DNA from: Tessaracoccus aquimaris
GTDB lineage: Bacteria > Actinomycetota > Actinomycetes > Propionibacteriales > Propionibacteriaceae
NCBI RefSeq assembly: GCF_001997345.1
Contig: NZ_CP019606.1
Coordinates: forward strand, 496,001-560,000
DNA: 64,000 nt
Direction of reading: 5' to 3'
The translations under genes were made by a program, and so were the position numbers. Under the pieces are notes generated by a model, which was not told where the DNA came from, made no database searches, and worked only from the letters and a program-made list of their open reading frames with translations. Numbering within the stretch: position 1 is the first letter of the stretch; each line of letters opens with the position of its first letter. This document shows, piece by piece, positions 52,701-62,560 of this stretch.

Positions 52701-55700
52701 ATGCTCGACATCGAGAATTCAAGCGAGTCCAACGAACCGACCGGGGCCACGGAGGCCACCAAGCCCGCGACGCGACGCCGCAGGGCCGCCTCCCGCCCCG
52801 CAGGTAACCCAGAGGCGACCCAGGCCGTCGAGGCGCCCGCCGCCGAGGCCGCCCCGGCCGAATCGGCCGAATCGGCCCCCGACGCGGACGTGACGCCGAA
52901 GCGTCGCCGCGCCACCACCAAGCCGGCAGCAGAGAAGGCGCCCACCCGCCGCCGCAAGGTCGCAGTGCCGAGCGAGGAGGCCCCGGCCGCCGAGGCTCCC
53001 GCCGTCGAGGCTCCCGCAGTCGAGGCCCCCGCAGAGCAGCCGGCCGACGAGCCCGCCAAGCCGGTGCGTCGTCGCGCCACGCGCAAGACCGCGCCGCCCG
53101 CAGAGGTCGAGGAAACCCCCGCCGCGCCGGCCGTCGAGGAGGCGTCCGCAGCAGAGGCCGCCCCCAAGACCACCCGACGCCGCGCGACCAAGCCGAAGGC
53201 CGAGCCCGCCGCCGAGGCCGCCGTTGTCGAGGCCGCCGTTGCCGAGGCCGCCCCGGTCGCCCAGCCTGCGCCGGTCGAGGCCGCCCCGCCGAGAAGGGCG
53301 AGACGCAGGACGAGGCCCCCAAGGCCCCGCCCGACGCCGTCGCGCCACCCGTGCGGCGGCCGCTCCCGTCCACGTCGAGGCACCCGCCCCCGTCGCGCAG
53401 GTCATCGAGCCAAGCGTCATCGAGCCGAACGCCATCGAGGCCGCCCCCGCCGTCGCGGAGATCGCCCCCGCCGACGAGCCAGCGGCCGAGGAGCGCCCCG
53501 CCCCGACCCGTCGCCGTCGCGCCACCCGCGCCGCGGCCGCCCCGGCGCCCGTCGAGGCCCTGGCCGTCGTCGAGGCCCCCGCGCCCGTCGAGACACCCGC
53601 CGAAGAACCGGAGGCCGTCGAGGTCGCCAAGGACGAGGTCGTCGAGGAGACCCCCGAGCCCACTCAGCCGCGCGCCCGCGGACGCCGCAGGGCCAGCCGC
53701 CCCGCGGCCGCGCCCACCGAGGCTCCGGCCGACGGGGACGACGATCCGATCGGCGCCGCGCTGCGTGCTGCCGAGGACCTCGCCGAGGCCCGCAAGTCGG
53801 TGCTCGCCGACCCCTTCATGACCAAGGAGGCCCGCGACGCTCAACTCGCGGCGCTCGCAGGAGCCATCGCCGCAGACGACGCGGCCGATGACGACGAGGA
53901 CGACGACGAGGAGACCGCCCACTCCGAGGAGGACGGCGAGTCCCACGAGGACGACGACGCCTCCGACGACGAGTCGGACGACTCCGGTGATGACGACTCC
54001 AGCGACGAGGACGGCGACCGTCCCGCGCGTCGCCGCCGTCGCCGCGGTGGGCGCCGCCGCCGTCGCGGTGGCCCCCGCGACGAGGACGACAACGACGACC
54101 AGGGCGACTCCACCGGCGAGGACGACTCCAACGACGAGGGCGAGGAATCGGCCTCCGAGGACGACTCCGACGACCAGGACCACACGGAGTCTGATGGTGA
54201 CTCCTCATCGACTACCCGTCGCCGTCGTCGCCGCCGCCGTCGCGGCGACACCGACAAGGAGGGTTCCTCCGACAACGACGAGGTGACCGGCATCGAGGGC
54301 TCCACCCGCATGGAGGCCAAGCGCCAGCGTCGCAAGGAGTCCCGCGCCGCGGGCCGCCGCCGCGCCCCGATCCTCAGCGAGGCCGAGTTCCTGGCCCGCC
54401 GCGAGAGCGTCGACCGCACCATGGTGATCCGCCAGTCCGAGGACTACACGCAGTTGGCGGTCATCGAGGACGACATCCTCGTCGAGCACTACGTCGACAA
54501 GGCCTCGGCGACCTCGCTGATCGGCAACATCTATGTCGGCAAGGTGCAGAACGTGCTTCCGAGCATGGAGGCCGCCTTCGTCGACATCGGCCGTGGCCGC
54601 AACGCCGTGCTGTACGCGGGCGAGGTCGACTGGGCATCGTTCGGCGTGACCGGCGAGAACCGCAAGGTCGAAAACGTGCTCAAGTCGGGCCAGAGCGTGC
54701 TCGTCCAGGTCACAAAGGACCCGGTCGGCGCCAAGGGTGCCCGCCTCACCTCGCACATCTCGCTGCCCGGTCGCTACATCGTGTACTCGCCCGGCGGCCA
54801 CCTGAGCGGCATCTCCCGCAAGCTCCCCGACAGCGAACGCCAGCGCCTGCGAAACGTGCTCGGCCACCTGATCTCCGACGAGGAGTCCGTGATCGTGCGG
54901 ACCGCCGCGGAGGGGGTCAGCGAGGACGAACTGGTCCGCGACGTGAACCGCCTGAAGGCGCAGTGGGAGGTCATCGAGAAGAAGTCGAAGCAGGGTGGCG
55001 CGCCGCAGGCGCTCTACGCCGAGCCCGACCTCACGCTTCGCATCGTGCGCGACCTGTTCACGGAAGACTTTGGTCACCTGATCGTGCAGGGCAACGGCGA
55101 CCAGGACGACGCGTTCGACGCGATCTCCGCCTACGTCGGTCACGTCGCCCCGCACCTGCTGGACCGCGTCGAGCGCTTCGACGGCGGCGACGAGGGCAAG
55201 GACGTGTTCTCCAAGTTCCGCGTCGACGAGCAGATCGCCAAGGCGCTGGACCGCAAGGTCTACCTGCCCTCCGGCGGCTCGCTCGTGATCGACCGCACCG
55301 AGGCCATGACCGTCATCGACGTCAACACCGGCCGGTTCACCGGCTCGGCAGGAAACCTCGAGGCGACCGTCACCAGCAACAACCTGGAGGCGGCAGAGGA
55401 GATCGTTCGTCAGCTTCGCCTGCGCGACCTCGGCGGCATCATCGTGATCGACTTCATCGACATGGTGCTTCCCTCGAACCGCGACCTGCTGCTGCGCCGC
55501 CTCGTCGAGTGCCTGGGCCGCGACCGGACCCGTCACCAGGTCGCAGAGGTCACCAGCCTCGGCCTGGTGCAGTTGACCCGTAAGCGGATCGGCACCGGCC
55601 TGCAGGAGGCCTTCACCGAGCAGTGCGAGCACTGCCACGGGGCCGGCTATCAGCGCTTCGGTGAGCCGGTCGACTCGCAGGCCCCCGCCGACGGTGGGGA

Positions 55701-55734
55701 TCGCAGGTCGAACGGGCGGCGCAGGCGGAAGTGA
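52701..55734 (+). CDS. rne: Ribonuclease E/G family protein (two frameshifts as sequenced)
   Basis: Endoribonuclease for mRNA decay and rRNA/tRNA processing. Repaired length is about 1011 residues. The first ~540 are disordered: Ala/Pro/Glu-rich linkers with at least eight RRR(R)AT/S-type basic patches, then an Asp/Glu/Ser-rich acidic stretch with RRRRRRGGRRRRRGG. The S1 domain starts near IGNIYVGKVQNVLPSMEAAF. Catalytic aspartates are Asp874 (TVIDVNTG) and Asp918 (IVIDFIDM); the zinc-link cysteines are Cys976 and Cys979. Two CCCC runs (53284-53287, 53325-53328) each lack one base; both repairs keep an acidic-then-basic sequence. ATG at 52701 has AAGGAG five bases upstream. Confidence 0.92.
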
Positions 55735-55739
55735 CCGGT

Positions 55740-55769
55740 TTGGTCAATCCGAGACCTGCGGGTTAATAT
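55740..55769 (+). promoter_or_regulatory. Promoter of rpmB
   Basis: TTGGTC (55740-55745), 18 bp, TAATAT (55764-55769). The leader of about 75 bases carries CAAGGAG at 55837-55843. The -35 box begins six bases after the rne stop. Confidence 0.7.
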
Positions 55770-55849
55770 TGTGCGGTTGCCTTCTTCCGAGGGCGCCCCT
55801 CGAACCAAACCTGGGCTTCAGCCTGGGCACGAACTACAAGGAGATTCCA

Positions 55850-56035
55850 GTGGCTGCCAAGTGTGACGTTTGCGCCAAGGGACCTGGGTTCGGTCACAAC
55901 GTGCCGTGGTCGAAGAAGAAGACCAACCGTCGCTGGAACCCGAACATTCAGCGCGTCCGCGCCACCGTCAACGGTGTCCCGCAGCGCGTCAACGTGTGCA
56001 CCTCCTGCCTCAAGGCTGGCAAGGTCGCTCGCTGA
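55850..56035 (+). CDS. rpmB: 50S ribosomal protein L28
   Basis: Small basic protein of the large ribosomal subunit, 61 residues. The sequence AAKCDVCAKGPGFGHNVPWS and the RWNPNIQRVRA segment are diagnostic. Two CxxC pairs (CDVC and CTSC) are present, so this is the zinc-binding form; zinc-free paralogues made under zinc starvation lack them. The GTG at 55850 follows AAGGAG; longer in-frame sequence runs into rne. It is monocistronic: strong promoter before, strong terminator after. Confidence 0.97.
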   Translation: MAAKCDVCAKGPGFGHNVPWSKKKTNRRWNPNIQRVRATVNGVPQRVNVCTSCLKAGKVAR

Positions 56036-56054
56036 ACCCGAGCAAGTCTGTAAC

Positions 56055-56095
56055 AGATCGGCGGTCCGCTTCTGCGGGCCGCCGATCTTTTCTTT
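56055..56095 (+). terminator. Terminator after rpmB
   Basis: AGATCGGCGGTCCGC (56055-56069) pairs with GCGGGCCGCCGATCT (56074-56088) over nearly its full length and is followed by TTTTCTTT. It is the most typical intrinsic terminator in the window. Confidence 0.93.
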
Positions 56096-56112
56096 GCGTC
56101 GGTGGGGGTCGC

Positions 56113-56118
56113 TAGGGT
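56113..56118 (+). promoter_or_regulatory. -10 box of recG (leaderless start)
   Basis: TAGGGT ends six bases before the recG ATG at 56125. No ribosome binding site lies between. A -35 would fall in the T-rich tail of the rpmB terminator (TTCTTT). Confidence 0.5.
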
Positions 56119-56124
56119 TGCCCC

Positions 56125-58329
56125 ATGGCGAACTGGCGCACCCCCATCTACCGCGAACTGGCGCGCCGCCTCGTCGACGTCGTCGGAGGAAAGACGGCGG
56201 GGGAGTTCGCAAAGCTCGGCATCGGCACCGTCGACGATCTCGTGCGGCACGTGCCGCGCCGCTACATCGCGGGCACCGAGATGACCTCCTTCGACCAACT
56301 GCAGGTCGGCGAGGACGTCGCCGTGATCGCCAAGGTCGTCCGCTCCGAGATCAAGCACAGCCGCGGCACGGGGCGCGTGCAGGCGAGCCTCACCGACGGC
56401 TCCGACTACCTCTCGCTGTCCTTCTTCTCCAAGCGCAACCACCTGCTCGAGTACTGGGCAAAGCAGTTGGCGCCCGGGTCGCGCGGCATCTTCGTCGGGA
56501 AGGTCGGCGCGTTCAACGGGCAACTGCAACTCACGCATCCCGACTACGTGATCCTCGACGGCGCCCGCGTCACCGGCGGCAAGAACTCGCCAGCGCGCGA
56601 GGCGATGGAACGCCAGGTACAGCGCGCCACCCTCGTCGGCCTGTACCCGGCGTCGTCGAAGCTGCCGACCTGGGTGATCGCCGACTCCATCGAGATGGTG
56701 CTGCCGTCGCTGCACGGAGACACGCTTCCCGAGTGGATCGTCGAGCGGGCAGGGGTGCTGCCCTTCGAACACGCCCTGACCGCCGTCCACGAACCCACCT
56801 CCATCGAGCAGGCCAAGGTCGGCGTCGACAGGCTCCGCTTCGACGAGGCCTTCGGCATCCAGTTGGCCATGGCGACCAGGCGACGCGAACTGGCAGGCCA
56901 GAAGGCCACGCCGAGGCCGCGCAGGGCGGGCGGCATCCTCGACGCGTTCGACGAGCGACTCCCGTTCACCCTGACGCAGGGCCAGCGCGACGTCGGCGAC
57001 CTGATCTTCGACGAACTCGCCGCGTCATCGCCCATGAACCGGTTGCTGCAGGGCGAGGTCGGCTCCGGCAAGACCATCGTGGCGCTGCGGGCCATGCTCG
57101 ACGTGGTCGACGCGGGCGGCCAGGCCGTGCTCCTGGCCCCGACGGAGGTGCTCGCGAAGCAGCACTACCACTCGATCACCAGGATGCTCGGCGACCTCGG
57201 GGAGGGCCGCCAACTGGGCGCCCACCCCGATGCCACCGGCGTCGTGCTGCTCACGGGAAGCCGCACCACCGCCGCCAAGCGGGAGGCCCTCAACGACATC
57301 GTCACGGGCGACGCAGGCATCGTGATCGGCACCCACGCGCTGCTCAGCGACCCCGTCACCTTCTTCGACCTCGGACTCGTGGTCGTCGACGAGCAGCACC
57401 GCTTCGGCGTCGAGCAGCGCGCCGCGCTGTCGGCCAAGGCCGAGAACAAGCCCCACACGCTCGTCATGACCGCCACTCCCATTCCCCGCTCGATCGCCAT
57501 GACGGTCTTCGGCGACCTCGAGGTCAGCGAACTGCGCGAACGCCCAGCGGGCAGGCAACCCGTCCAGACGGTGTTCGTCAACACCATGAAGCACCCCACC
57601 TGGGTCGACCGGGGGTGGGAGCGGATCCGCGAGGAGGTCGCCGACGGGCGCCAGGCGTTCGTCGTGTGCCCCGCGATCACGGGCTCGCAGGTCGAGGCGG
57701 GCATCGAGGCCGACGGCGAGCGGCAGTTGGCCGCCGTCGAGGACCTCGCACCGCAACTCGCGGCAGGCCCGCTCAAGGGCCTCAAGATCGGCGTGGTGCA
57801 CGGCAAGCAGAACGTGACGGAGCGTGACGACACCATGGCAGCGTTCGCCGCAGGCACCGTCGATGTCCTCGTCGCCACCACCGTCATCGAGGTCGGCGTC
57901 GACGTCCCCAACGCGTCGGTGATGGTCGTCATGGACGCCGACCGGTTCGGGCTCAGCCAGTTGCACCAGTTGCGTGGCCGGATCGGCCGCGGCGAGCACG
58001 CGGGCCTCTGCCTGCTGCTCGCCCCCGTCTCCGAGAACCTCGACGCCGAGACCCGGCTCGGCGCGATGGCCGCCACCGACGACGGCTTCGAACTTGCCGA
58101 ACTCGACCTGACCCTGCGCCGCGAAGGCGACGTGCTCGGCGCCAACCAGTCCGGCCGCGGCTCCCTCAAACTGTTGCGCGCGCTCACCGACGCCGACGTG
58201 ATCCGGCAGGCGAAGGTTCTGGCCGAGGAGGTGCTCGACGACGAGCGCGCGGCCACCGACCCGCTCCTTGCCGACCTGATGACCAAGGCGGAGGAACTCG
58301 CGGCGGGCGAGTGGATGGAGAAGTCGTGA
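56125..58329 (+). CDS. recG: ATP-dependent DNA helicase RecG
   Basis: Superfamily 2 helicase that reverses stalled replication forks and branch-migrates Holliday junctions. The N-terminal wedge/OB domain covers about residues 55-170. Helicase motifs: Walker A GEVGSGKT (310-317), DEQH box (422-425), TATPIPRS, then the C-terminal helicase domain with VATTVIEVGVDVPNAS and the QLRGRIGRG motif. Length 734 residues. The ATG start is six bases after a -10 box. The stop overlaps the rsmD start by four bases (GTGA). Confidence 0.96.
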   Translation: MANWRTPIYRELARRLVDVVGGKTAGEFAKLGIGTVDDLVRHVPRRYIAGTEMTSFDQLQVGEDVAVIAKVVRSEIKHSRGTGRVQASLTDGSDYLSLSFFSKRNHLLEYWAKQLAPGSRGIFVGKVGAFNGQLQLTHPDYVILDGARVTGGKNSPAREAMERQVQRATLVGLYPASSKLPTWVIADSIEMVLPSLHGDTLPEWIVERAGVLPFEHALTAVHEPTSIEQAKVGVDRLRFDEAFGIQLAMATRRRELAGQKATPRPRRAGGILDAFDERLPFTLTQGQRDVGDLIFDELAASSPMNRLLQGEVGSGKTIVALRAMLDVVDAGGQAVLLAPTEVLAKQHYHSITRMLGDLGEGRQLGAHPDATGVVLLTGSRTTAAKREALNDIVTGDAGIVIGTHALLSDPVTFFDLGLVVVDEQHRFGVEQRAALSAKAENKPHTLVMTATPIPRSIAMTVFGDLEVSELRERPAGRQPVQTVFVNTMKHPTWVDRGWERIREEVADGRQAFVVCPAITGSQVEAGIEADGERQLAAVEDLAPQLAAGPLKGLKIGVVHGKQNVTERDDTMAAFAAGTVDVLVATTVIEVGVDVPNASVMVVMDADRFGLSQLHQLRGRIGRGEHAGLCLLLAPVSENLDAETRLGAMAATDDGFELAELDLTLRREGDVLGANQSGRGSLKLLRALTDADVIRQAKVLAEEVLDDERAATDPLLADLMTKAEELAAGEWMEKS

Positions 58330-58900
58330 GCCGGATCATCGCGGGCAGCGCCAAGGGGCGAAGGCTCGCCACCCCAAGGGCGCCAACACGCGCCCCACCA
58401 CCGACCGGACCCGCGAGGCGCTCTTCTCGGCCCTGGTGAGTTGGTTCGACACCACCGACGCCGAGCCAGCGGCCCAACTCGCGGGCGTGGCCGTCCTCGA
58501 CCTGTACGCGGGCTCTGGCGCGGTCGGGCTCGAGGCCGCAAGCAGGGGAGCGGGGCCCGTGATCCTCGTCGAGGCCGACCGCCCGACGGCCAGGCTGATC
58601 GAGGCCAACGGGCGCGACCTCGGGCTCCGCGTCGACGTGCGCGCGGCGAAGGCCGAGGCGGTCGCGGCGGGTGCAGGCAGGGCGTTCGACCTGGTCTTCC
58701 TCGACCCTCCCTACGGCGTGCCGACCGAGACGGTCGAAGCCCTGCTCGCCTCGCTGGCTGACGCCGCCCTGGCGCCGCGGGGGCTCGTGGTGGTGGAGCG
58801 CTCCGCCCGGGACAGGGCCCCCGAATGGCCAGCGGTGTTCACTGACACCTGGGAGAAGAACTACGGCGAGACGACGCTCTACTACGGGTCGCTCGACTGA
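58326..58900 (+). CDS. rsmD: 16S rRNA (guanine(966)-N(2))-methyltransferase RsmD (frameshifted as sequenced)
   Basis: SAM-dependent methyltransferase acting on G966 of 16S rRNA. The N-terminus SRIIAGSAKGRRL reads in the frame of the GTG at 58326, which overlaps the recG stop. CCCC at 58372-58375 lacks one base; repair gives ATPKGANTRPTTDRTREALF, the standard family sequence. The SAM-binding motif VLDLYAGSGAVGLEAASRG and catalytic DPPYG follow. Repaired length is 191 residues. In many actinobacteria coaD is the next gene; here it is 4.9 kb away. Confidence 0.92.
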
Positions 58901-58909
58901 CGCGGTGCC

Positions 58910-59575
58910 TTACCCGACGATGCCCAGTTCGTAGGCGCGGATCACGGCCTGCACCCGGGTCGCGACCCCCAACTTCGCGAGCACCCGACCGACGTGCGCC
59001 TTGACCGTCGACTCGCTGAGGAACAGTTCCTGCGCGATCTCCGCGTTCGTCAACCCCCGACCGATCAGCACGAATACCTCCCGCTCCCGCTCCGACAGCG
59101 CGCCGAGCGCGGCGTCGGGATCGGCCGCGGTGGAGCCGGCGCCGAGGTGCGGGACGGCGACCTCGATCAGCTTCGACGTCACGCGGGGCGAGACGACGGC
59201 GTCGCCGGAGTTGACGGTGCGCACCGCGGCGACCAGTTCGTCTGGTCGGGTGTTCTTCAGCAGGAAGCCCGCCGCGCCCGCCTGCAGCGCGCCGAAGGCG
59301 AACTCGTCCCGGTCGTAGGTGGTCAGTACAAGCACCCTGGTGTCCGGGTGGGTGGCGTGCAGGGTTCGGGTCGCCTCGATGCCGCCGACGCCGGGCATCC
59401 GCACGTCCATCAGCACCACGTCGGGGCCGAGCAGGTCAACCATCCGGATCGCCTCCGCGCCGTCGGACGCCTCGCCGACCACCACGATGTCGTCCTGGGC
59501 CTCCAGGACGAGCCGGAACCCGTAGCGCACCAACTCCTGATCGTCGACCAGGAGAACCCTGATCCGGTCGCTCAC
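58910..59575 (-). CDS. Response regulator, NarL/LuxR family
   Basis: Two-component response regulator of 221 residues. The receiver domain has the acidic pair Asp11/Asp12, phosphorylation site Asp57 in VLMDVRMPG and the switch lysine in FLLKNTRP. The C-terminal LuxR-type HTH (LSEREREVFVLIGRGLTNAE, then FLSESTVKAHVGRVLAKL) binds DNA. The GTG at 59575 overlaps the kinase stop (GTGA), so it is made together with its sensor. The likely target is the ABC exporter operon that it belongs to. Its gene ends nine bases from the convergent rsmD gene. Confidence 0.93.
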   Translation of the reverse strand: MSDRIRVLLVDDQELVRYGFRLVLEAQDDIVVVGEASDGAEAIRMVDLLGPDVVLMDVRMPGVGGIEATRTLHATHPDTRVLVLTTYDRDEFAFGALQAGAAGFLLKNTRPDELVAAVRTVNSGDAVVSPRVTSKLIEVAVPHLGAGSTAADPDAALGALSEREREVFVLIGRGLTNAEIAQELFLSESTVKAHVGRVLAKLGVATRVQAVIRAYELGIVG

Positions 59576-60801
59576 TTCTCGCCGCTCCTCACCGGCAGGT
59601 GCACATGCACCCGCCAACCGCCCCCGTCGCGGGGGCCGGACTGCACCTCGCCATCGTAGAGCGCTGCCCGCTCCCGGATCCCGAGCAGCCCGCGGCCCGG
59701 GTCTGTGGAGGTGGCGGCCGCCTCCGACGCGTCCTCGACGAGGATCTCGACGGTGTCGCCCAGGCTGAGCCGCACGAGGACCTCCCGCACGCCCCGCGCA
59801 TGGCGCAGCGCATTGGTCAGCGACTCCTGGACGATCCGGTAGATCGTGAGGCCGAGCGCCGGGTCATCGGGCAGGCTGCCCGAGAGTTCGAGGCTGACCG
59901 GCAGCCCCGCGTCACGGAACTCGTCGATCAGGCCAGGCACCTGTGCGACCCCAGGCTGCGGCACCTCGCCAGGCCCCTCGTCGCCCCGGACGCGCCCAAG
60001 CAGCCTTCGCACCTCGCCGAGTGTTCGCCTACCCGTCTCCGCCACCCGACCGATCGCCGCGCGGGACTCCTCGGGTTTGCGCACCGCAGCGGCCTCCGCG
60101 CCGTCAGCCAGCGCGATCATCACCGACAGGCTGTGGGCGATCACGTCGTGCATCTCGCGGGCGATCCGCTCCCGCTCCTCGGCGACGGCGATGCTCGCCC
60201 GCTGGTCGCGCTCGAGGCGCAGTTGCTCGGCCCGGTCGACGAGCGCGGCGACGTGGCGCCGTCGGTGCCCGACGTTGACGCCGAGCAGTGTCGCGATCAG
60301 GGCAGCCGCCGCGAGCAGCAGGAAGAAGTTCAGCCACTCCGTTGCCAGGTCGGGCACGCCGACCCTCGGGGAGAGACCGAGCAGCGGCGGCCCGTTGTGC
60401 AACCGGTTCACGAGCAGCGCCGCGCCGATGGCGTCGACGAGGGTTGCGGCCGCGAGCCACAGCCAAGCGGTCCCGGCGCGCAGGATCAGACCCGCCCGGT
60501 ACAGCAGCGCCACGGCCAGGATGGCCTCTGCGCCGCTGCCGAACGCGAACGACGCCAGCGCAAGCACGAGCGACGCCACGAAGGCGGCCAGCGGGAACTG
60601 GTGCCGGACGGCCAGGGTCGCGACCCCGCCCGCGGTCAGCAGCAGCATCGGCCACAGGGGCGTCACGATGCTCGACTCGACCGACAGGAAGATCATGCCC
60701 GCCGACAGCAGCAGGTAGGTGGCGGCGAGCACCAGGTCCGACGGCGAGCCGCGCCGCCCTCGCGCGACCGCCGTCACCTGGTTCCCACTGTCCTGGCTCA
60801 T
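59572..60801 (-). CDS. Sensor histidine kinase (HisKA_3 / NarL-partner type)
   Basis: Membrane sensor kinase of 409 residues. About five to six hydrophobic segments occupy residues 23-178 with almost no extracytoplasmic loops, so it probably senses within or at the membrane. The phosphoacceptor is His218 in REMHDVIAHSLSVM, followed by a HATPase domain (IVQESLTNALRHA, GRGLLGIRERAALYDG). Start ATG at 60801 overlaps the stop of the ABC permease gene (ATGA). Intramembrane-sensing kinases linked to ABC exporters often respond to membrane-active antibiotics or lipids; that role is inferred. Confidence 0.92.
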   Translation of the reverse strand: MSQDSGNQVTAVARGRRGSPSDLVLAATYLLLSAGMIFLSVESSIVTPLWPMLLLTAGGVATLAVRHQFPLAAFVASLVLALASFAFGSGAEAILAVALLYRAGLILRAGTAWLWLAAATLVDAIGAALLVNRLHNGPPLLGLSPRVGVPDLATEWLNFFLLLAAAALIATLLGVNVGHRRRHVAALVDRAEQLRLERDQRASIAVAEERERIAREMHDVIAHSLSVMIALADGAEAAAVRKPEESRAAIGRVAETGRRTLGEVRRLLGRVRGDEGPGEVPQPGVAQVPGLIDEFRDAGLPVSLELSGSLPDDPALGLTIYRIVQESLTNALRHARGVREVLVRLSLGDTVEILVEDASEAAATSTDPGRGLLGIRERAALYDGEVQSGPRDGGGWRVHVHLPVRSGEK

Positions 60802-61637
60802 GCGTCCCTTCGTAGCAGAGCCACCGCCCCACAGGCGAGCGCGAGCGACGCGGTGAAGGCGGCAAGGAGCCACCCGGCGGCCGGGTTGATGTGGCCGTCC
60901 CACAGCGAGAGGAAGGGGGCATCGGGCAGCGGGACCCGGGCCATCGCGTCGCCTGCGTTGCCGATCAGGAGCAGTCGCACGACCCGGGAGACGACGCCGT
61001 AGGGGAGGTAGGTCGACAGGATCGGGCCGAGCATGGTCGCGAAGAACACGACGCAGGCGCCCGCGGTGGTGGAGCGAAGCAGCGCCCCGAGGCCGAGGCC
61101 GAACACGCCGCACAGGCCCAGGTAGCCGGCCGCGCCGAACAGCGACGAGAACACCTGCGGCCCGAAGGCCGCCTGCAGGCCGAACTCGGCGTAGAACGGA
61201 TAACTCGCGGCCCAGGCGAGCGTCACGGTCACCAGGCCGGTGGCGGTCAGCACCACAAACAGCAGCACCGCCTTCGCCAGCAGCGCCCTGAGCCGGGTCG
61301 GGGCGGCGAGCAGGGTGGCTGCGATGGTTCCCGAGGAGTACTCGGAGCCGATGCACAGCACCCCGATGACGCCCGCCATGATCTGGCCGATCAGCACCGT
61401 CGGCATCGTGACCTCGCCCATCGTGGTCTGGATGTTGAACGTCGACGGGGGAACCGACGACTTGAGACCGATCGCCAGGAACATCGAGCCGCCGAACCCG
61501 ACGACCGCGATCGCGATCAGCGTGAGGTAGAGCGAGGGCAGGCTGGAGAACTTGATCCATTCGGAGCGCAGCAGGTGCGCGAAGCGCGGCTCCCGCGCGA
61601 CGCTGGTGGCTCGGGCAGGTGCGGTCATGGTGGTCAT
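60798..61637 (-). CDS. ABC transporter permease (ABC-2 type)
   Basis: Membrane subunit of an ABC exporter, 279 residues with six hydrophobic segments. RSEWIKFSSLPSLYLTLIAI at the start and GSEYSSGTIAATLLAAP are typical of ABC-2 permeases that work with single ATPase subunits. The ATG at 61637 overlaps the ATPase stop (ATGA); an internal ATG at 61628 is possible. It is part of the overlapping ATPase-permease-kinase-regulator operon. Confidence 0.9.
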   Translation of the reverse strand: MTTMTAPARATSVAREPRFAHLLRSEWIKFSSLPSLYLTLIAIAVVGFGGSMFLAIGLKSSVPPSTFNIQTTMGEVTMPTVLIGQIMAGVIGVLCIGSEYSSGTIAATLLAAPTRLRALLAKAVLLFVVLTATGLVTVTLAWAASYPFYAEFGLQAAFGPQVFSSLFGAAGYLGLCGVFGLGLGALLRSTTAGACVVFFATMLGPILSTYLPYGVVSRVVRLLLIGNAGDAMARVPLPDAPFLSLWDGHINPAAGWLLAAFTASLALACGAVALLRRDA

Positions 61638-62560
61638 CGGGGTGCTCCCATCTCGAGGGTCTGCGAACGGTAATCGACGGCGCCACTGGTCAGCGCCAGG
61701 TAGGCGTCCTCGAGGGAGCCGGTGATGGTGGAGACCTCGTACAGCACGACCCCAGCGGCGGCCGCGGACTCCGCGACCTGCTCGGCGCCCATGCCCGCGA
61801 TGTCGACGGTGCCGTCGGCGCCGGTGGTGATCGTGACGCCAGGGCCCGCGACGGCCGAGGTCAGACGCTCGACGTCCCTGGTGCGGACGCGGACGCTCTC
61901 GTGCGTGACGCCGTCGATGACCTCGCGGAGCGGGCCGTCGGCAAGGATGCTTCCCTGGCCGATGACGATCAGGTGGTCGGCCGTCTGGGTCATCTCGCCC
62001 ATCAGGTGCGAGGAGAGCAGCACGGTGCGGCCCTCGGCGGCGAGCCTTCGCAGCAGCGAGCGCATCCACATGATCCCGTCGGGATCGAGGCCGTTGACCG
62101 GCTCGTCGAGGATGACGGTGCTCGGGTCGCCGAGCATGGCAGCCGCGATGCCGAGGCGCTGACCCATGCCGAGCGAGAAGCCTCCGACGCGCCTGCCAGC
62201 AGCCGACTCGAGGCCCGCCAGGGCGATCACCTCGTCGACGCGGGAGGCGGGGATGCCGTGCGTCGCGGCGATGCCGCGCAGGTGCTTGTACGCGGTGCGG
62301 CCCTTGGCAGCGGCGCGCCCGTCGAGGAGCACCCCGACCTCGCGAAGCGGGGCGTCGAGGTCGCGGTAGCGCCTCCCGTTGACCTCCGCGGTTCCCGAGT
62401 CGGGCCGGTCGAGGCCGACGATCATCCGCATGGTCGTGGACTTGCCCGCCCCGTTGGGGCCGAGGAAGCCGGTGACCTTTCCCGGCTGGACGGTGAAGTC
62501 CACGCCGTCGACGGCGAGGCGGTCGCCGTAGCGCTTTGTGAGAGCGTGTGCTCGGATCAT
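61634..62560 (-). CDS. ABC transporter ATP-binding protein
   Basis: ATPase subunit of the exporter, 308 residues. Walker A GPNGAGKS (34-41), signature-region GFSLGMGQRLGIAAAML, Walker B STVILDEPVNGLDPDG and the switch histidine in LLSSHLMGEM are all present. A C-terminal extension of about 90 residues includes LEDAYLAL. The ATG at 62560 has AAAGGTG upstream; the longer frame has no family sequence. It is the first gene of the four-gene operon. The substrate (drug, antimicrobial peptide or lipid) is unknown. Confidence 0.93.
   Translation of the reverse strand: MIRAHALTKRYGDRLAVDGVDFTVQPGKVTGFLGPNGAGKSTTMRMIVGLDRPDSGTAEVNGRRYRDLDAPLREVGVLLDGRAAAKGRTAYKHLRGIAATHGIPASRVDEVIALAGLESAAGRRVGGFSLGMGQRLGIAAAMLGDPSTVILDEPVNGLDPDGIMWMRSLLRRLAAEGRTVLLSSHLMGEMTQTADHLIVIGQGSILADGPLREVIDGVTHESVRVRTRDVERLTSAVAGPGVTITTGADGTVDIAGMGAEQVAESAAAAGVVLYEVSTITGSLEDAYLALTSGAVDYRSQTLEMGAPR

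Noticed and set aside
54205..55638. 477-codon open frame antisense to the catalytic part of rne
   Set aside because: No recognisable domain, and the sense frame has the RNase E/G aspartates and zinc-link cysteines.
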